From: DATCYX01 sp963714425
GTDB taxonomy: Bacteria; Chloroflexota; Anaerolineae; Anaerolineales; UBA4823
Direction: 5' to 3'
Assembly: GCA_963714425.1 (NCBI GenBank)
Contig: CAVQOI010000014.1
Span: forward strand, 62,001-126,000
DNA length: 64,000 bases
The notes beneath the pieces were generated by a model. The model was not told where the DNA came from. It saw only the letters and a program-made list of their open reading frames with translations, and searched no databases. Shown one piece after another: positions 17,699 through 26,784 of this stretch. The stretch's first letter is position 1. Each line of letters begins with the position of its first letter. The translations under genes and the position numbers were made by a program.

Positions 17699-19381
17699 AT
17701 GGACGAGCGACCATGGCTCAAGCGTTACGATAGCGGAGTGCCGCAACACATTGATTATCCGGATATCCCACTATTTGATTTGCTGGAGCAAGCAGCCCAG
17801 AAATATCCCGATGCTCCTTGCACTATTTTCAAGGGGGCCAAGATCTCGTACAAGGAGATGGATGAGCTGACCGACCAGCTCGCGGCTGGACTGGCTTCGT
17901 TGGGGGTAAAAAAGGGTGATCGCGTAGGAATATTCATGCCCAATACACCCCAGTTTGTATTGGCGTACTTTGCCATCCTCAAAGCAGGTGGGGTTGTTGT
18001 GGCAACGAACCCTCTCTATAGCGCAAGGGAGATCGAACACCAGATCAACGATGCTGGTGTAGAGACCATGCTGGTTATGAGCAATTTCTATAACCTGGTC
18101 AAACAAGTACAGCCCAAGACGAAAATCCGTAACCTGATTGTCACCAACTTGAAGGAATCGTTGCCCCCAGTCCTGGCTTTTCTATTCACGTTAACACGAG
18201 AAAAGAAAGGTGGCTTCCGGGTAACGCTTGCAGAAGGTGATATTTGGTTGCCAGATCTGTTGGCGAAGCATAAACCAGAGGATCGTCCTAAGGTTGAGAT
18301 TGGTGCTGACGATGTAGCCCTGTTCCAATATAGTGGGGGCACAACGGGAATTTCCAAGGGCGCAATTGCGCTGCACCGAAATCTAATCGCCAATGCCTTG
18401 CAAATCCGTGCTTGGATTACGAATGCCGAAGAAGGCAATGAGACAACTTTGATGGCTATTCCGCTCTTCCATGTCTATGGCATGGTTGCCGGGATGCTTT
18501 TCTCAATTCGCTGTGGCTCAGCAATGGTGATGGTGCCTAACCCACGGGATCTCAAGGATGTTCTCACCAATATACAAAAATACAAGACAACGATTTTCCC
18601 GGGAGTCCCCACCCTGTATAACGCCATTAACAACCACCCCGATGTCCTGGCGAATAAATTCGACTTGAGCTCAATCAAGGCCTGCATCTCCGGGTCGGCA
18701 CCCCTGATGCGAGAAACGAAAGAGAATTTTGAAAGCTTGACCGGTGGAAAGCTCTTCGAAGGTTACGGCCTTTCGGAAGCTCCTACGGCGAGCCACTGCA
18801 ACCCCTTAATGGGAGAAAACCGAACGGGCTCTATTGGCTTGCCTCTTCCAGATGTAGATTGCCGTATTATCAGCCTCGACGACGAAGTCACTGTTCTCCC
18901 TGCGGGGGAGATTGGAGAGCTGGTTCTGAAAGGCCCAATGGTTTTTTATGGCTACCATAATATGCCCACCGAGACGGCGAACGCCTTACGTGATGGCTGG
19001 CTCTACACGGGTGATATCGCCCGCATGGATGAGGAAGGATATTTCTACATTGTGGACCGCAAGAAGGAGCTGATTAAGCCGGGTGGTTATCAAGTCTGGC
19101 CGAGAGAGGTTGAAGAGGTGATCGCCGCGCACCCGAAGGTCCTGGAAGTAGGCGTGGCTGGGATTCCAGACCCCTATCGCGGTGAAACGGTCAAAGCCTG
19201 GGTAGTCGTTAAACCGGGCGAGTCCCTCTCGGACGAGGAAATCAAAGATTGGTGCAAGGAGCGGATGGCGAAGTTCAAAGTGCCCACACATATTGAATAC
19301 CGCAACGAGCTTCCTAAGACAACCGTGGGTAAAATCCTGCGGCGGGAGCTAGTGCGGCAGCACCGTGAGTCATCCGATTAA
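17699..19381 (+). CDS. Long-chain fatty-acid-CoA ligase (AMP-forming)
   Basis: The enzyme activates fatty acids with ATP to acyl-AMP and then acyl-CoA. The phosphate-binding loop YSGGTTGISKGA, the VPTLYNA and GYGLSEAPT motifs and the C-terminal hinge TGDIARMDEEGYFYIVDRKK are all present, with the catalytic Lys in TTVGKILRRE. The 560-residue length matches FadD. I chose the ATG at 17699 because it has AGGAGGA just before it and a promoter lies inside the longer frame that begins with TTG at 17621. The gene stands alone, with a terminator after it. Confidence 0.92.
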   Translation: MDERPWLKRYDSGVPQHIDYPDIPLFDLLEQAAQKYPDAPCTIFKGAKISYKEMDELTDQLAAGLASLGVKKGDRVGIFMPNTPQFVLAYFAILKAGGVVVATNPLYSAREIEHQINDAGVETMLVMSNFYNLVKQVQPKTKIRNLIVTNLKESLPPVLAFLFTLTREKKGGFRVTLAEGDIWLPDLLAKHKPEDRPKVEIGADDVALFQYSGGTTGISKGAIALHRNLIANALQIRAWITNAEEGNETTLMAIPLFHVYGMVAGMLFSIRCGSAMVMVPNPRDLKDVLTNIQKYKTTIFPGVPTLYNAINNHPDVLANKFDLSSIKACISGSAPLMRETKENFESLTGGKLFEGYGLSEAPTASHCNPLMGENRTGSIGLPLPDVDCRIISLDDEVTVLPAGEIGELVLKGPMVFYGYHNMPTETANALRDGWLYTGDIARMDEEGYFYIVDRKKELIKPGGYQVWPREVEEVIAAHPKVLEVGVAGIPDPYRGETVKAWVVVKPGESLSDEEIKDWCKERMAKFKVPTHIEYRNELPKTTVGKILRRELVRQHRESSD

Positions 19382-19401
19382 GTAAGTAGCACAGGGAATT
19401 G

Positions 19402-19429
19402 GAAAGGGCGGGTCAAATCCCGCCCTTTC
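19402..19429. terminator. Bidirectional hairpin terminator
   Basis: A perfect 11-bp GC-rich stem (GAAAGGGCGGG with CCCGCCCTTTC) and a six-base loop lie between the convergent acyl-CoA ligase and coiled-coil membrane protein genes. The plus strand continues T-rich (TTCATTTCTC), so it can end transcription from both sides. Confidence 0.8.
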
Positions 19430-19437
19430 TTCATTTC

Positions 19438-20769
19438 TCAACCTTTCTTTTCCTCGGGTTTGGCTCCCGAGGAGCGAACATTGACAATTTTCTTCAGGAT
19501 CTCGAACCAGAAGGGGGCACCTTGCATTGCTGCTACGCCCGTGATCGCAATTCCCAATAATTTTGTGAGAATACCCCACCCTCGCGGTGGGTTCGTCCAT
19601 CGCTTGCAGGTTCCATTAACCGGCAGACCGATGACTTCCTTCTGTACCTGAGCCTCCGTTGGCGAGCTGAGGAATAATGTACACCTGTCCGCTGCCGGGT
19701 TGAACTCACCCGGACCCAAAGACTCGAAGGTCCAGCCTACCGGCAACTGCAATCCAGCCAATGTGCTCTGCATTCGGTTGACGATCTCGACGGGATTGGT
19801 CGCTGGAAGACCCGGTTGGTTTGCGGCTGGTAACTGGTATATCTCCGCAGCTTTCACCAGGCTCTGCCTCAAAGCAGGTTGGATCCACAGGCGTGTGGCG
19901 ATTTCTATCGTATCAACGTTGAGGAGTATAGCCAGACAAATGCCGATCGTTAACGCCCATACCTGCATGCTGCGTTTGTACCAACCGCTAGCGCGATCCA
20001 TGGTGTCATTGAACCACTTCTCAGCATGCGCTCGCGCCATTTCCAGCTTGTTTTCACCTTCTTTGATGAAGGTCTCTGCCTGTTGGATGAAGTCATCCAA
20101 CGTTTGCTTAAGGTGAACATTCTCGACAGTGAGCATGTCAGCCCCGCGCCTCAAGGCTTGCAGGGCTCGGGCCTCGGTTACTGGCAAGAGAGAATGGACG
20201 ATCGTATCAAATATTGGGTCGAGGTCGTAATCGGTATATTGTTGAGTGAATGACTCAATCTCTTTTCTCAGCCTGACAAGTTTGATTGGGTCATCCTTGC
20301 TCTCACCAGCCTTTTTCTGTAGCTCAGCAATGCCTGTTTCTAACCCGACCCGCAATTCTTGGGGAACCAGCTCTGTGTAAGCCTTCAGCTTTTCCAGGGC
20401 TTGGTTGATGGTGGACGAATCGCTGCCGGCGGTCATCACCGTATCGAAGAGTGCGAGAACAAATATGTCCGCAGGGATATACGACGGTTTCCCAGTCCCC
20501 TTACGCAGCGATTTGACCAAGGGATGGCTGTAGATCTTTTCAAGCATCCCGGAGCTGTGCTCTGGTTTCATGGTGCTGGCTCCTGGCAAATCCCCGACAA
20601 CGGGCTGGAGGGCCTCGGCGAGCATCTCGCGCAAGATATCCTCCAGATCATTTGCTCGCTTGTTAAGCATGCCGGCAATCCACTCCTGGAAGCTCATGAC
20701 TGCCACACTGATAAGGATGTAAACTAAAATGAGACCGATAGCGACACCGGTCAGCTCTTCGAGATACAT
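19438..20769 (-). CDS. Conserved membrane protein with long coiled-coil region, function unknown
   Basis: The 443-residue protein starts with one membrane helix (VAIGLILVYILISVAVMSF) followed by QEWIAGMLNKRANDLEDILREML. Residues about 140-260 are charged and helical, likely coiled coil. A second helix (WALTIGICLAILLNV) and a final one (ILTKLLGIAITGVAAMQGAPFWFEILKK) follow. Proteins with this layout are conserved in several phyla, but I know of no assigned role. An ideal AAGGAGG precedes the ATG. It is the last gene of a minus-strand group after DegV, 59 nt away. Confidence 0.75.
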   Translation of the reverse strand: MYLEELTGVAIGLILVYILISVAVMSFQEWIAGMLNKRANDLEDILREMLAEALQPVVGDLPGASTMKPEHSSGMLEKIYSHPLVKSLRKGTGKPSYIPADIFVLALFDTVMTAGSDSSTINQALEKLKAYTELVPQELRVGLETGIAELQKKAGESKDDPIKLVRLRKEIESFTQQYTDYDLDPIFDTIVHSLLPVTEARALQALRRGADMLTVENVHLKQTLDDFIQQAETFIKEGENKLEMARAHAEKWFNDTMDRASGWYKRSMQVWALTIGICLAILLNVDTIEIATRLWIQPALRQSLVKAAEIYQLPAANQPGLPATNPVEIVNRMQSTLAGLQLPVGWTFESLGPGEFNPAADRCTLFLSSPTEAQVQKEVIGLPVNGTCKRWTNPPRGWGILTKLLGIAITGVAAMQGAPFWFEILKKIVNVRSSGAKPEEKKG

Positions 20770-20828
20770 GTTTCCTCCTTATCTCACAACAGTGCAGGGT
20801 GCATCCCGCCCGCTATGAACGCTCTGCT

Positions 20829-21695
20829 CTAATGAAGAACAGGGAAATAGCACAATCCAGCCGTTCCTGGTCCTGTATGCACTCCCAGAGCTGGCGATAA
20901 TTCTGCGATCACCGATTCCACACAGTTGAGGCGCCCCTCAACCAAGGATTTGATTTTTTCCGCTTCCTCGAGTGCGGCGGCATGCACGTAAGCAACCTTG
21001 ATCTTCCCCATCAAGCCTACAGCGGACACTACTTTTTCAACCATCATTTGGTAGGCTCGGCTGCGGCTGCGTGCTGAGCCTAACGGGACGATGATGCCAT
21101 CTTCCATGGTGATAAGGGGTTTGATATTGAGCAGTGTGCCAACAAGGTGCTTGGCTTTTCCAATTCTTCCCCCCAGATAGAGATATTTAAGTGTATCCGC
21201 TGTCTGGATCATGCGGGTAATTGGAATCATCTGGCGTACACGAGTGACAACCTCGCCTAAGGATCTGCCTTTCAGTGCATCACGGGCGCCTTCGATGACC
21301 ATCCAGCCATGACTCATAGAGACATTCAGTGTGTCGATTACTTCAATCTTTACCTTGGGAAGGACATCAACAGCCAAAGCTTGCGCATCTTTTGCGGCCT
21401 GGTAAGCTCCGCTGCCTTTGGAAGTCATGTGGATGCTTACAATCTCACAGATACCCTGCTCAGCAAGTGATTTGTAGGTACTCAGGTAATCCCCAGATCC
21501 AGGGGCAGCCGTCTTTGGTAGCTCTCTGGCGCTCGGGAGCCAGTCATAGAATGGTCCTCGCTGGATGCTTACCAGATCACGCAGCACCTCTGTGCCGCGG
21601 TAGATGTAATAAGGCACCCACTGAATTTTAAGAGTCTCTAACAATGATTCTGGGATGCTTGCGCAGCTATCGGTGACAATCGCAACTTTGGCCAC
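20829..21695 (-). CDS. DegV family fatty-acid-binding protein
   Basis: The 288-residue protein begins VAKVAIVTDSCASIP, with the TDS motif that opens all DegV proteins, and carries the fatty-acid site region (IHMTSKGSGAYQAAKDA) and YLYLGGRIGKA. Members bind a fatty acid; FakB relatives present it to the kinase FakA for phospholipid synthesis. No fakA-like DAK kinase gene lies in this window. The start codon is GTG, preceded by GAGAGAAAC. It lies between the phosphatase-superfamily gene and the coiled-coil membrane protein gene. Confidence 0.9.
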   Translation of the reverse strand: MAKVAIVTDSCASIPESLLETLKIQWVPYYIYRGTEVLRDLVSIQRGPFYDWLPSARELPKTAAPGSGDYLSTYKSLAEQGICEIVSIHMTSKGSGAYQAAKDAQALAVDVLPKVKIEVIDTLNVSMSHGWMVIEGARDALKGRSLGEVVTRVRQMIPITRMIQTADTLKYLYLGGRIGKAKHLVGTLLNIKPLITMEDGIIVPLGSARSRSRAYQMMVEKVVSAVGLMGKIKVAYVHAAALEEAEKIKSLVEGRLNCVESVIAELSPALGVHTGPGTAGLCYFPVLH

Positions 21696-21752
21696 GTTTC
21701 TCTCCGCGGGGATTATTAGTGATCGTCCATACTAATTATATCGTCGGAAACA

Positions 21753-22760
21753 TCAGACTTGAGCCGGTTCAACTCCCAGGAAACCTAAGATGGCAGGAGC
21801 AACGTCGGTGATTGAGAACTCGAGGTAACTGACCTGATCCATAAAAGCTTCAGGATCATTTTGAGAATGACGACGCGTGGCAGATGCCCTGGCATAAGCA
21901 ACAAATTGCTCACGCAGCTCTGGTGCACCAATAACCAACCCTGGCACTGGATTGGTCGTATGCCGGCGGGTGGAAAGGTCCTCGATATTTCCGTGATCTG
22001 AGGTGAGCAGGATCAAGCCATGCTCATCTTCCCAGCTGGAAACCAGGCTACCAAAAGCCTGATCGAATGTTTCCAACAGTGCGCACGCAGCCTGCAGGTC
22101 CTGCTTGTGCCCAGCGTAATCGCTAAGCCAGTACTCGAAAAGCGAGAAATCGTATTGTTTTGCCAGGGATGCCAGCCGCCTCCCGGCTTGAGCCGGCGTA
22201 AGCACGGGTGTATCGCTCAAGCTCAGGTGGGTGTGCCAGGCTTTGGCAGTCAGGTCGGCAGCAATCGCTTTTTCAGCTTTCAGGTCCTGCGCTGTTTTCA
22301 GCGGAATTCCTGCACTGGTCACTGCCAGGGGGATGGATGAGTACATGCGGTGCCCACTCTCTATCGCAGCGAAATAGCGGGGAGGGTAAGCATTCAGTAA
22401 GGCTGTTTTTAACCCATTTCCTAAAACCGAGGTGAAAAGGTTTCCGTTGTGCAGGAACTCAGAGACAGCTGCATTGGGTTTGGGTCCGTAATGATATCCG
22501 AGCGCACCAGGGACATTCTGCCCGGTAAGAAGGACAGCTTGACCGCTTGCGGACTGAGGAAGCCCAGGCACTCCCAGACAGGCGTCAAGCGGCAAAAGGG
22601 TGGCACGATCAGTAGTAAGCACTCTCGTGTTCACTAGACGCTCACCACCCAACAAGGTGCGCATCGCAGGCATGTCTGCCCGCGCCAGAGGATTGGTTTC
22701 GGGGGCATCAGGACCTAATCCGACACCATCAAGAAAGAGAAATAAAACCCTGTTTGACAT
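21753..22760 (-). CDS. Alkaline-phosphatase-superfamily metalloenzyme (phosphopentomutase/iPGM-like)
   Basis: The N-terminus FLFLDGVGLGPDAPETNP gives the first metal-binding Asp. SASGQAVLLTGQN sits where the nucleophilic Ser or Thr of the superfamily lies, and the C-terminal TSDHGNIEDLSTRRHT holds the DHGN metal ligands. The 335 residues resemble phosphopentomutase and cofactor-independent phosphoglycerate mutase but lack the full length of either, so the substrate is open. Its start directly follows the stop of the methyltransferase gene. Confidence 0.8.
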   Translation of the reverse strand: MSNRVLFLFLDGVGLGPDAPETNPLARADMPAMRTLLGGERLVNTRVLTTDRATLLPLDACLGVPGLPQSASGQAVLLTGQNVPGALGYHYGPKPNAAVSEFLHNGNLFTSVLGNGLKTALLNAYPPRYFAAIESGHRMYSSIPLAVTSAGIPLKTAQDLKAEKAIAADLTAKAWHTHLSLSDTPVLTPAQAGRRLASLAKQYDFSLFEYWLSDYAGHKQDLQAACALLETFDQAFGSLVSSWEDEHGLILLTSDHGNIEDLSTRRHTTNPVPGLVIGAPELREQFVAYARASATRRHSQNDPEAFMDQVSYLEFSITDVAPAILGFLGVEPAQV

Positions 22761-23342
22761 CTAGCAATCGTCTTCCGTCTGGCGTCGAAAGGTGAACCAG
22801 GCTGAAGGGCGTTGACCTCGTTCGGTGCCGTCCTGGCGTTGAACGAGATTGAGCCTTTCCTGCAACTTCTCGACATCAGAATTAATTAAGCCTGGACCAT
22901 TCGCAAATGGGTCCCTGAAAAATGCATATAACAAAAATGATCCATCTTCCGAGAGCAAACGTACCAAATTATTCCGATACGCCTCTCTGGCTGTGATGGA
23001 TAATGAATGGAAGCACCCGATGTCGAGAATCAGGTTGAATGATCCTGAAATCTCAGCTAAGGAAGAGGCATCACCAACACGAAACTCGGCTTTGACACCT
23101 GCCAGGCTTGCCTTACGGCGGGCCTGTAAGATCGCCCGCCAGGCGAAATCGATTCCGGTGACTTGCCAACCATGGCGTGCAAGAGTCACTACGTTTGTTC
23201 CCGTTCCGCACCCGAGATCCAGTGCCTTCCCTGGGGGGTGGGAGTCGATGAAAGCGAATAATTCCGGAGGGGATATTCCCGTATCCCAGGGTGGATCTCC
23301 AAAGTACCATAGGTTAAAGATCAGTCGACTCCAAAAGCTCAT
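22761..23342 (-). CDS. Class I SAM-dependent methyltransferase
   Basis: The Rossmann motif I is ALDLGCGTGTNVVTLARHGW, followed by motif II VTGIDFAWRAILQAR and motif III-like RVGDASSLAEISGSFNLILDIGCFHSL. The 193-residue size and the YFGDPPWDTG start resemble small-molecule or thiopurine-type methyltransferases. The target is unknown. A GTG at 23345 precedes the ATG at 23342; AAGAGG is close to both. It heads a minus-strand operon with the phosphatase-superfamily enzyme, with no gap between them. Confidence 0.88.
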   Translation of the reverse strand: MSFWSRLIFNLWYFGDPPWDTGISPPELFAFIDSHPPGKALDLGCGTGTNVVTLARHGWQVTGIDFAWRAILQARRKASLAGVKAEFRVGDASSLAEISGSFNLILDIGCFHSLSITAREAYRNNLVRLLSEDGSFLLYAFFRDPFANGPGLINSDVEKLQERLNLVQRQDGTERGQRPSAWFTFRRQTEDDC

Positions 23343-23428
23343 CACCTCTTGATTTTACCTGATAAATATCATCCGAATATTGAATGTGCTTGAAAGCCTC
23401 TTGTTCAGAATGGATTCTTCCACTTTGT

Positions 23429-23457
23429 TTGACAAGCAAGACGATTTCCCTTACAAT
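23429..23457 (+). promoter_or_regulatory. Strong sigma-70-type promoter of the EF-G-like gene
   Basis: TTGACA at 23429-23434 and TACAAT at 23452-23457 are separated by exactly 17 nt, with the ATG 40 nt downstream. It falls within the longest open frame from 23384, which supports the later start at 23498. Confidence 0.8.
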
Positions 23458-23497
23458 CTATGGCTGCTCTTATTCTTCTCTCACGAAAGGCTCTCAG

Positions 23498-25570
23498 ATG
23501 AAAGAGTACACCACCGAGAATATCCGCAATATTGCACTCGCCTCACATAGCGGCTCAGGGAAGACGATGTTGGTTGAAGCTTTCCTGCACTTCAGTGGGG
23601 CAACAACACGCCTGGGTCGTGTGGAAGAGGGGACAACTGCCTCCGATTTTGAGGAGGAGGAGCTAAGACGCGAGCTGTCACTCTCTACTGCAATCCTCCC
23701 CGTTGAATATAAAGATTTTAAAATAAACTTCCTCGACACTCCAGGCTATACAGATTTTGTTGGCGAGGTAATCTCAGCTTTGCGTGTATCCGATGGAGCG
23801 ATTGTCCTTGTAGATTCTGTGGCTGGGGCGGAGGTGGGTACAGAGATTGCCTGGAGTTATTGTGATGTTTTTAACCTGCCACGATTTGTGGTCATCAACA
23901 AGATGAATCGGGATAATGCTAATTATCGAAAGGCGCTAGCATCTATCCAAAACCTCTCGGATACACGTTTGATTCCCGTCCAGCTTCCCTGGGGTGAGAA
24001 ACTTGATTTTAATGGCGTAATCGATCTGCTCACGATGAAGGCTTATGCTGGGGATGGCAAACAGCCTGAGGCAATCCCGGAAGACCTCTCTGAGGAAGCT
24101 AATGCAGCGCGAATGGAGTTGATCGAAGCAGCTGCCGAAGGCGAAGACGCTCTGTTGGAAAAATACCTGGAGGGTACAGATCTTACGGCTGAGGAGATCC
24201 AGCGAGGTTTGCGGAATGTGGTGCGATCAGGCAGTTACATCCCGGTGTTTGTTGCTGCAGGTTCTGCAGAGATTGGAATTGCCTCTCTTTTGGATGCAAT
24301 AATTTCATTAATGCCCTCTCCAAAAGATATTCCTCCAGTGAAAGCGGAAGGCAAGGGTGCAGAAGAAGAGATCTCCGCTGTGGATAGTGGCCCTCTAGCG
24401 GCTTATGTGTGGAAAACAACTGCAGATCCTTTTGTGGGGAAGATCACTTACTTCAGAATCTACTCAGGAACCCTGGCCTCGGATTCGAGAGTGTGGAACC
24501 AGGCCAAAGGAGCAGAAGAGCGCCTGGGCACCCTTCACTTGCTGCGAGGAAAAGAGCAGATCGCGGTCAAGGTTGTCCATTCCGGAGATATTGCAACCGT
24601 CCCAAAATTGTCATCGACTACTACAGGTGACACGCTTACAGACAAAGGTCACCCCTTGGTGCTGCCTGTCCCGGAATACCCGAATGCGCTCTACCAGGTA
24701 GCAGTCACGCCAAAAACTCAGGCTGACTCCGCCAAGATCAGCCCGACCCTGACGCGTTTGTGCGAAGAGGACATGACTCTTTCCTGGCGTCAGGAGCCAG
24801 CGACCAACCAGACGATTCTGCAGGGGATGGGAGACCAGCATATCGACGTCGCCATCCGTAAAGCTGAGACAAAATTCCAGACCAGCCTGATATCCGAATT
24901 ACCCAAGGTACCCTACCAGGAATCGATCACAAAACAAGGACAGGCGATGTACAGGCACAAGAAACAGACCGGAGGAGCAGGCCAGTTCGGCGAGGTGCAC
25001 ATGCGCATTGAACCCCTACCTGACGAGGATTATGCCTTCTCCAACAACGTGTTTGGGGGTGCGATCTCAAACAGTTATATGCCTGCCATCGAAAAAGGGA
25101 TTAAATCTGTGATGAAAGATGGTGCTATCGCCGGTTTCCCGATCAAGAATTTCAAGGTCTCTGTCTTCGACGGCAAAGAGCACCCGGTAAACTCAAAACC
25201 CGTGGCATTCGAAATCGCGGGACGAGAAGCCTTCAAGCTCGCAGTAAAGGATGCTGCACCAGTATTGCTCGAGCCGATCATGAATGTGCGCACCACCGTA
25301 CCCGAGTCGAATATGGGAGACGTTCTGGGAGATCTCAATACTCGCCGTGCTCGTGTCCAGGGAATGGATTCCGAGAGGGGCAGATCAGTCGTAACAGCAC
25401 AGGTGCCCCTGGCAGAGATGCAGCGTTATACGACGGATTTAAGATCGATCACCGGGGGGAGAGGTGTGTTCACGATGGAATTTTCGCACTACGAGGTCGT
25501 ACCTGCACACCTGGCATCTGATATCATCGACGCTCGTCAAAAAGAACTACAAGCGGCGAAAGAGGATTGA
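23498..25570 (+). CDS. EF-G-like translational GTPase with altered G motifs
   Basis: The 690 residues align with EF-G domains I to V, including the domain IV region (GAGQFGEVHMRIEPL) and the C-terminal LTEMQRYTTDLRS-like end (here LAEMQRYTTDLRS). The G motifs differ from canonical EF-G: G1 is SHSGSGKT (16-23) rather than AHIDAGKT, G3 is DTPGY (80-84) with Tyr replacing the catalytic His, and G4 is NKMN (134-137) rather than NKMD. DTPGY is, as I recall, typical of EF-G-like (EF-G2) proteins; the G4 Asn is odder. Translocation may not be its job. GAAAGG precedes the ATG. Confidence 0.88.
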   Translation: MKEYTTENIRNIALASHSGSGKTMLVEAFLHFSGATTRLGRVEEGTTASDFEEEELRRELSLSTAILPVEYKDFKINFLDTPGYTDFVGEVISALRVSDGAIVLVDSVAGAEVGTEIAWSYCDVFNLPRFVVINKMNRDNANYRKALASIQNLSDTRLIPVQLPWGEKLDFNGVIDLLTMKAYAGDGKQPEAIPEDLSEEANAARMELIEAAAEGEDALLEKYLEGTDLTAEEIQRGLRNVVRSGSYIPVFVAAGSAEIGIASLLDAIISLMPSPKDIPPVKAEGKGAEEEISAVDSGPLAAYVWKTTADPFVGKITYFRIYSGTLASDSRVWNQAKGAEERLGTLHLLRGKEQIAVKVVHSGDIATVPKLSSTTTGDTLTDKGHPLVLPVPEYPNALYQVAVTPKTQADSAKISPTLTRLCEEDMTLSWRQEPATNQTILQGMGDQHIDVAIRKAETKFQTSLISELPKVPYQESITKQGQAMYRHKKQTGGAGQFGEVHMRIEPLPDEDYAFSNNVFGGAISNSYMPAIEKGIKSVMKDGAIAGFPIKNFKVSVFDGKEHPVNSKPVAFEIAGREAFKLAVKDAAPVLLEPIMNVRTTVPESNMGDVLGDLNTRRARVQGMDSERGRSVVTAQVPLAEMQRYTTDLRSITGGRGVFTMEFSHYEVVPAHLASDIIDARQKELQAAKED

Positions 25571-25578
25571 TTATAAAC

Positions 25579-25605
25579 CTTCCCCCCTTCGAAGAAGGGG
25601 GGAAG
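25579..25605. terminator. Perfect hairpin between convergent EF-G-like and MFS genes
   Basis: An 11-bp perfect stem (CTTCCCCCCTT with AAGGGGGGAAG) encloses the five-base loop CGAAG. It lies nine bases after the EF-G-like stop and 16 bases from the MFS stop. No long T run follows on either strand, but position and strength suggest a bidirectional terminator. Confidence 0.65.
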
Positions 25606-25621
25606 TGCTTTATACACACGA

Positions 25622-26779
25622 TCATCCCATCTCTTGTTGGGTAGCTGGTTGTGCTGGTTGCTTTGCGTGGCGCCCATTGCTGATTACAATGTTTGCCACG
25701 AATGCCACCGCAATCGCGCCCAGGCTTACAGAATAGACACTCGCAGGATTAATATCATACAAGAATCCTGCCAGGGTTGGTGCTAGGAATAAGGCCAGGG
25801 CGGTCATTGTTTCAGCAAGGCCAAATGCCAATCCCATATTTGCTCCACTCACTACAGAACGAATATATGCAGTCGCCAGCAAACGTGCTGAACGGAAGCC
25901 GCCCATTAAGAAGAATGCCAGGGAATAAACCGGCATGCTATTCCCACGCCACAGTAGGACAGCGAAAGCCGCGACTGCTACATGGCCGATCAGATATCCT
26001 AACTTTGTGTTAAGTTGACCCAGGATGAGGTTGAGTGCTACGATCCCCAGGCTGTTAATCGAAAAAAGTTGTCCAATTTGTGCAAGCCTAATACCGCGTT
26101 CATTCTGCAAGAAATTGGGTGAGAGCGGCTGCGGTAAATACATGGCGAAGGTCGCCAGCAGGTACGCGCCGATAAACAAAAGATAGCGTTGATTCTTAAA
26201 AAGCAGGGATTTGTTATCCCCAGGTTGATGGGTTTCGACTGGCTGTGGGCGGATAAATAAGATCACAAAGGTTGAGACAAGGAACAAGCAGGCAGCGAAT
26301 AGAAAAATAACGCGGTAGCCTGCCCGTTCACCGATCATACCACCCAAAAGTGGGCCAAGGATCGCTCCAGCGTTATAGCTGGTGGATACCAGGGTCAGAA
26401 CACGCCCGACGGAGAGTTTGCCGCTGGCAGCTGTGACGTAGCTATTCATCGGTGAGACGACAAACATGGTCATGCTGTAAATGAGCATGCCGGCAGCAAA
26501 CACGGGAAGGTCGTTTGCTAACGCCATAATCCATGTGGCAGCCGCACCGATAAACCAGGCGGCCCACATCAGGGGTCTACGACCGATGCGGTCCGCAAGG
26601 TAGCCTGCTGGAATATGCGCCAATGTGGCTGCAAGTCCATACCCGCCGATGATTGCCCCAATTCGCAGTGGATCCGCTCCGAGCTGTTGTAGGTATAACG
26701 ATTGGAAAGGGATGAACGAGCTTTCCCCTACACCCCAAGTAAAAAGGGAGATTGCGATTAATATGAGATCTCGGTTCAT
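25622..26779 (-). CDS. Major facilitator superfamily transporter
   Basis: The 385-residue protein has about twelve hydrophobic helices and the MFS loop 2-3 signature in GYLADRIGRRPLMW (about 60). It resembles drug/metabolite exporters of the DHA1 type, but the substrate cannot be read from the sequence. It lies five bases downstream of the M24 peptidase gene on the same strand, so the two form an operon; a peptide or amino-acid role for the transporter is possible but only inferred. Confidence 0.88.
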   Translation of the reverse strand: MNRDLILIAISLFTWGVGESSFIPFQSLYLQQLGADPLRIGAIIGGYGLAATLAHIPAGYLADRIGRRPLMWAAWFIGAAATWIMALANDLPVFAAGMLIYSMTMFVVSPMNSYVTAASGKLSVGRVLTLVSTSYNAGAILGPLLGGMIGERAGYRVIFLFAACLFLVSTFVILFIRPQPVETHQPGDNKSLLFKNQRYLLFIGAYLLATFAMYLPQPLSPNFLQNERGIRLAQIGQLFSINSLGIVALNLILGQLNTKLGYLIGHVAVAAFAVLLWRGNSMPVYSLAFFLMGGFRSARLLATAYIRSVVSGANMGLAFGLAETMTALALFLAPTLAGFLYDINPASVYSVSLGAIAVAFVANIVISNGRHAKQPAQPATQQEMG

Positions 26780-26784
26780 GCCGC

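Noticed and set aside
23384..23497. N-terminal extension of the EF-G-like protein.
   Set aside because: It covers the TTGACA/TACAAT promoter and has no homology to the EF-G start; the GTPase begins at 23498.
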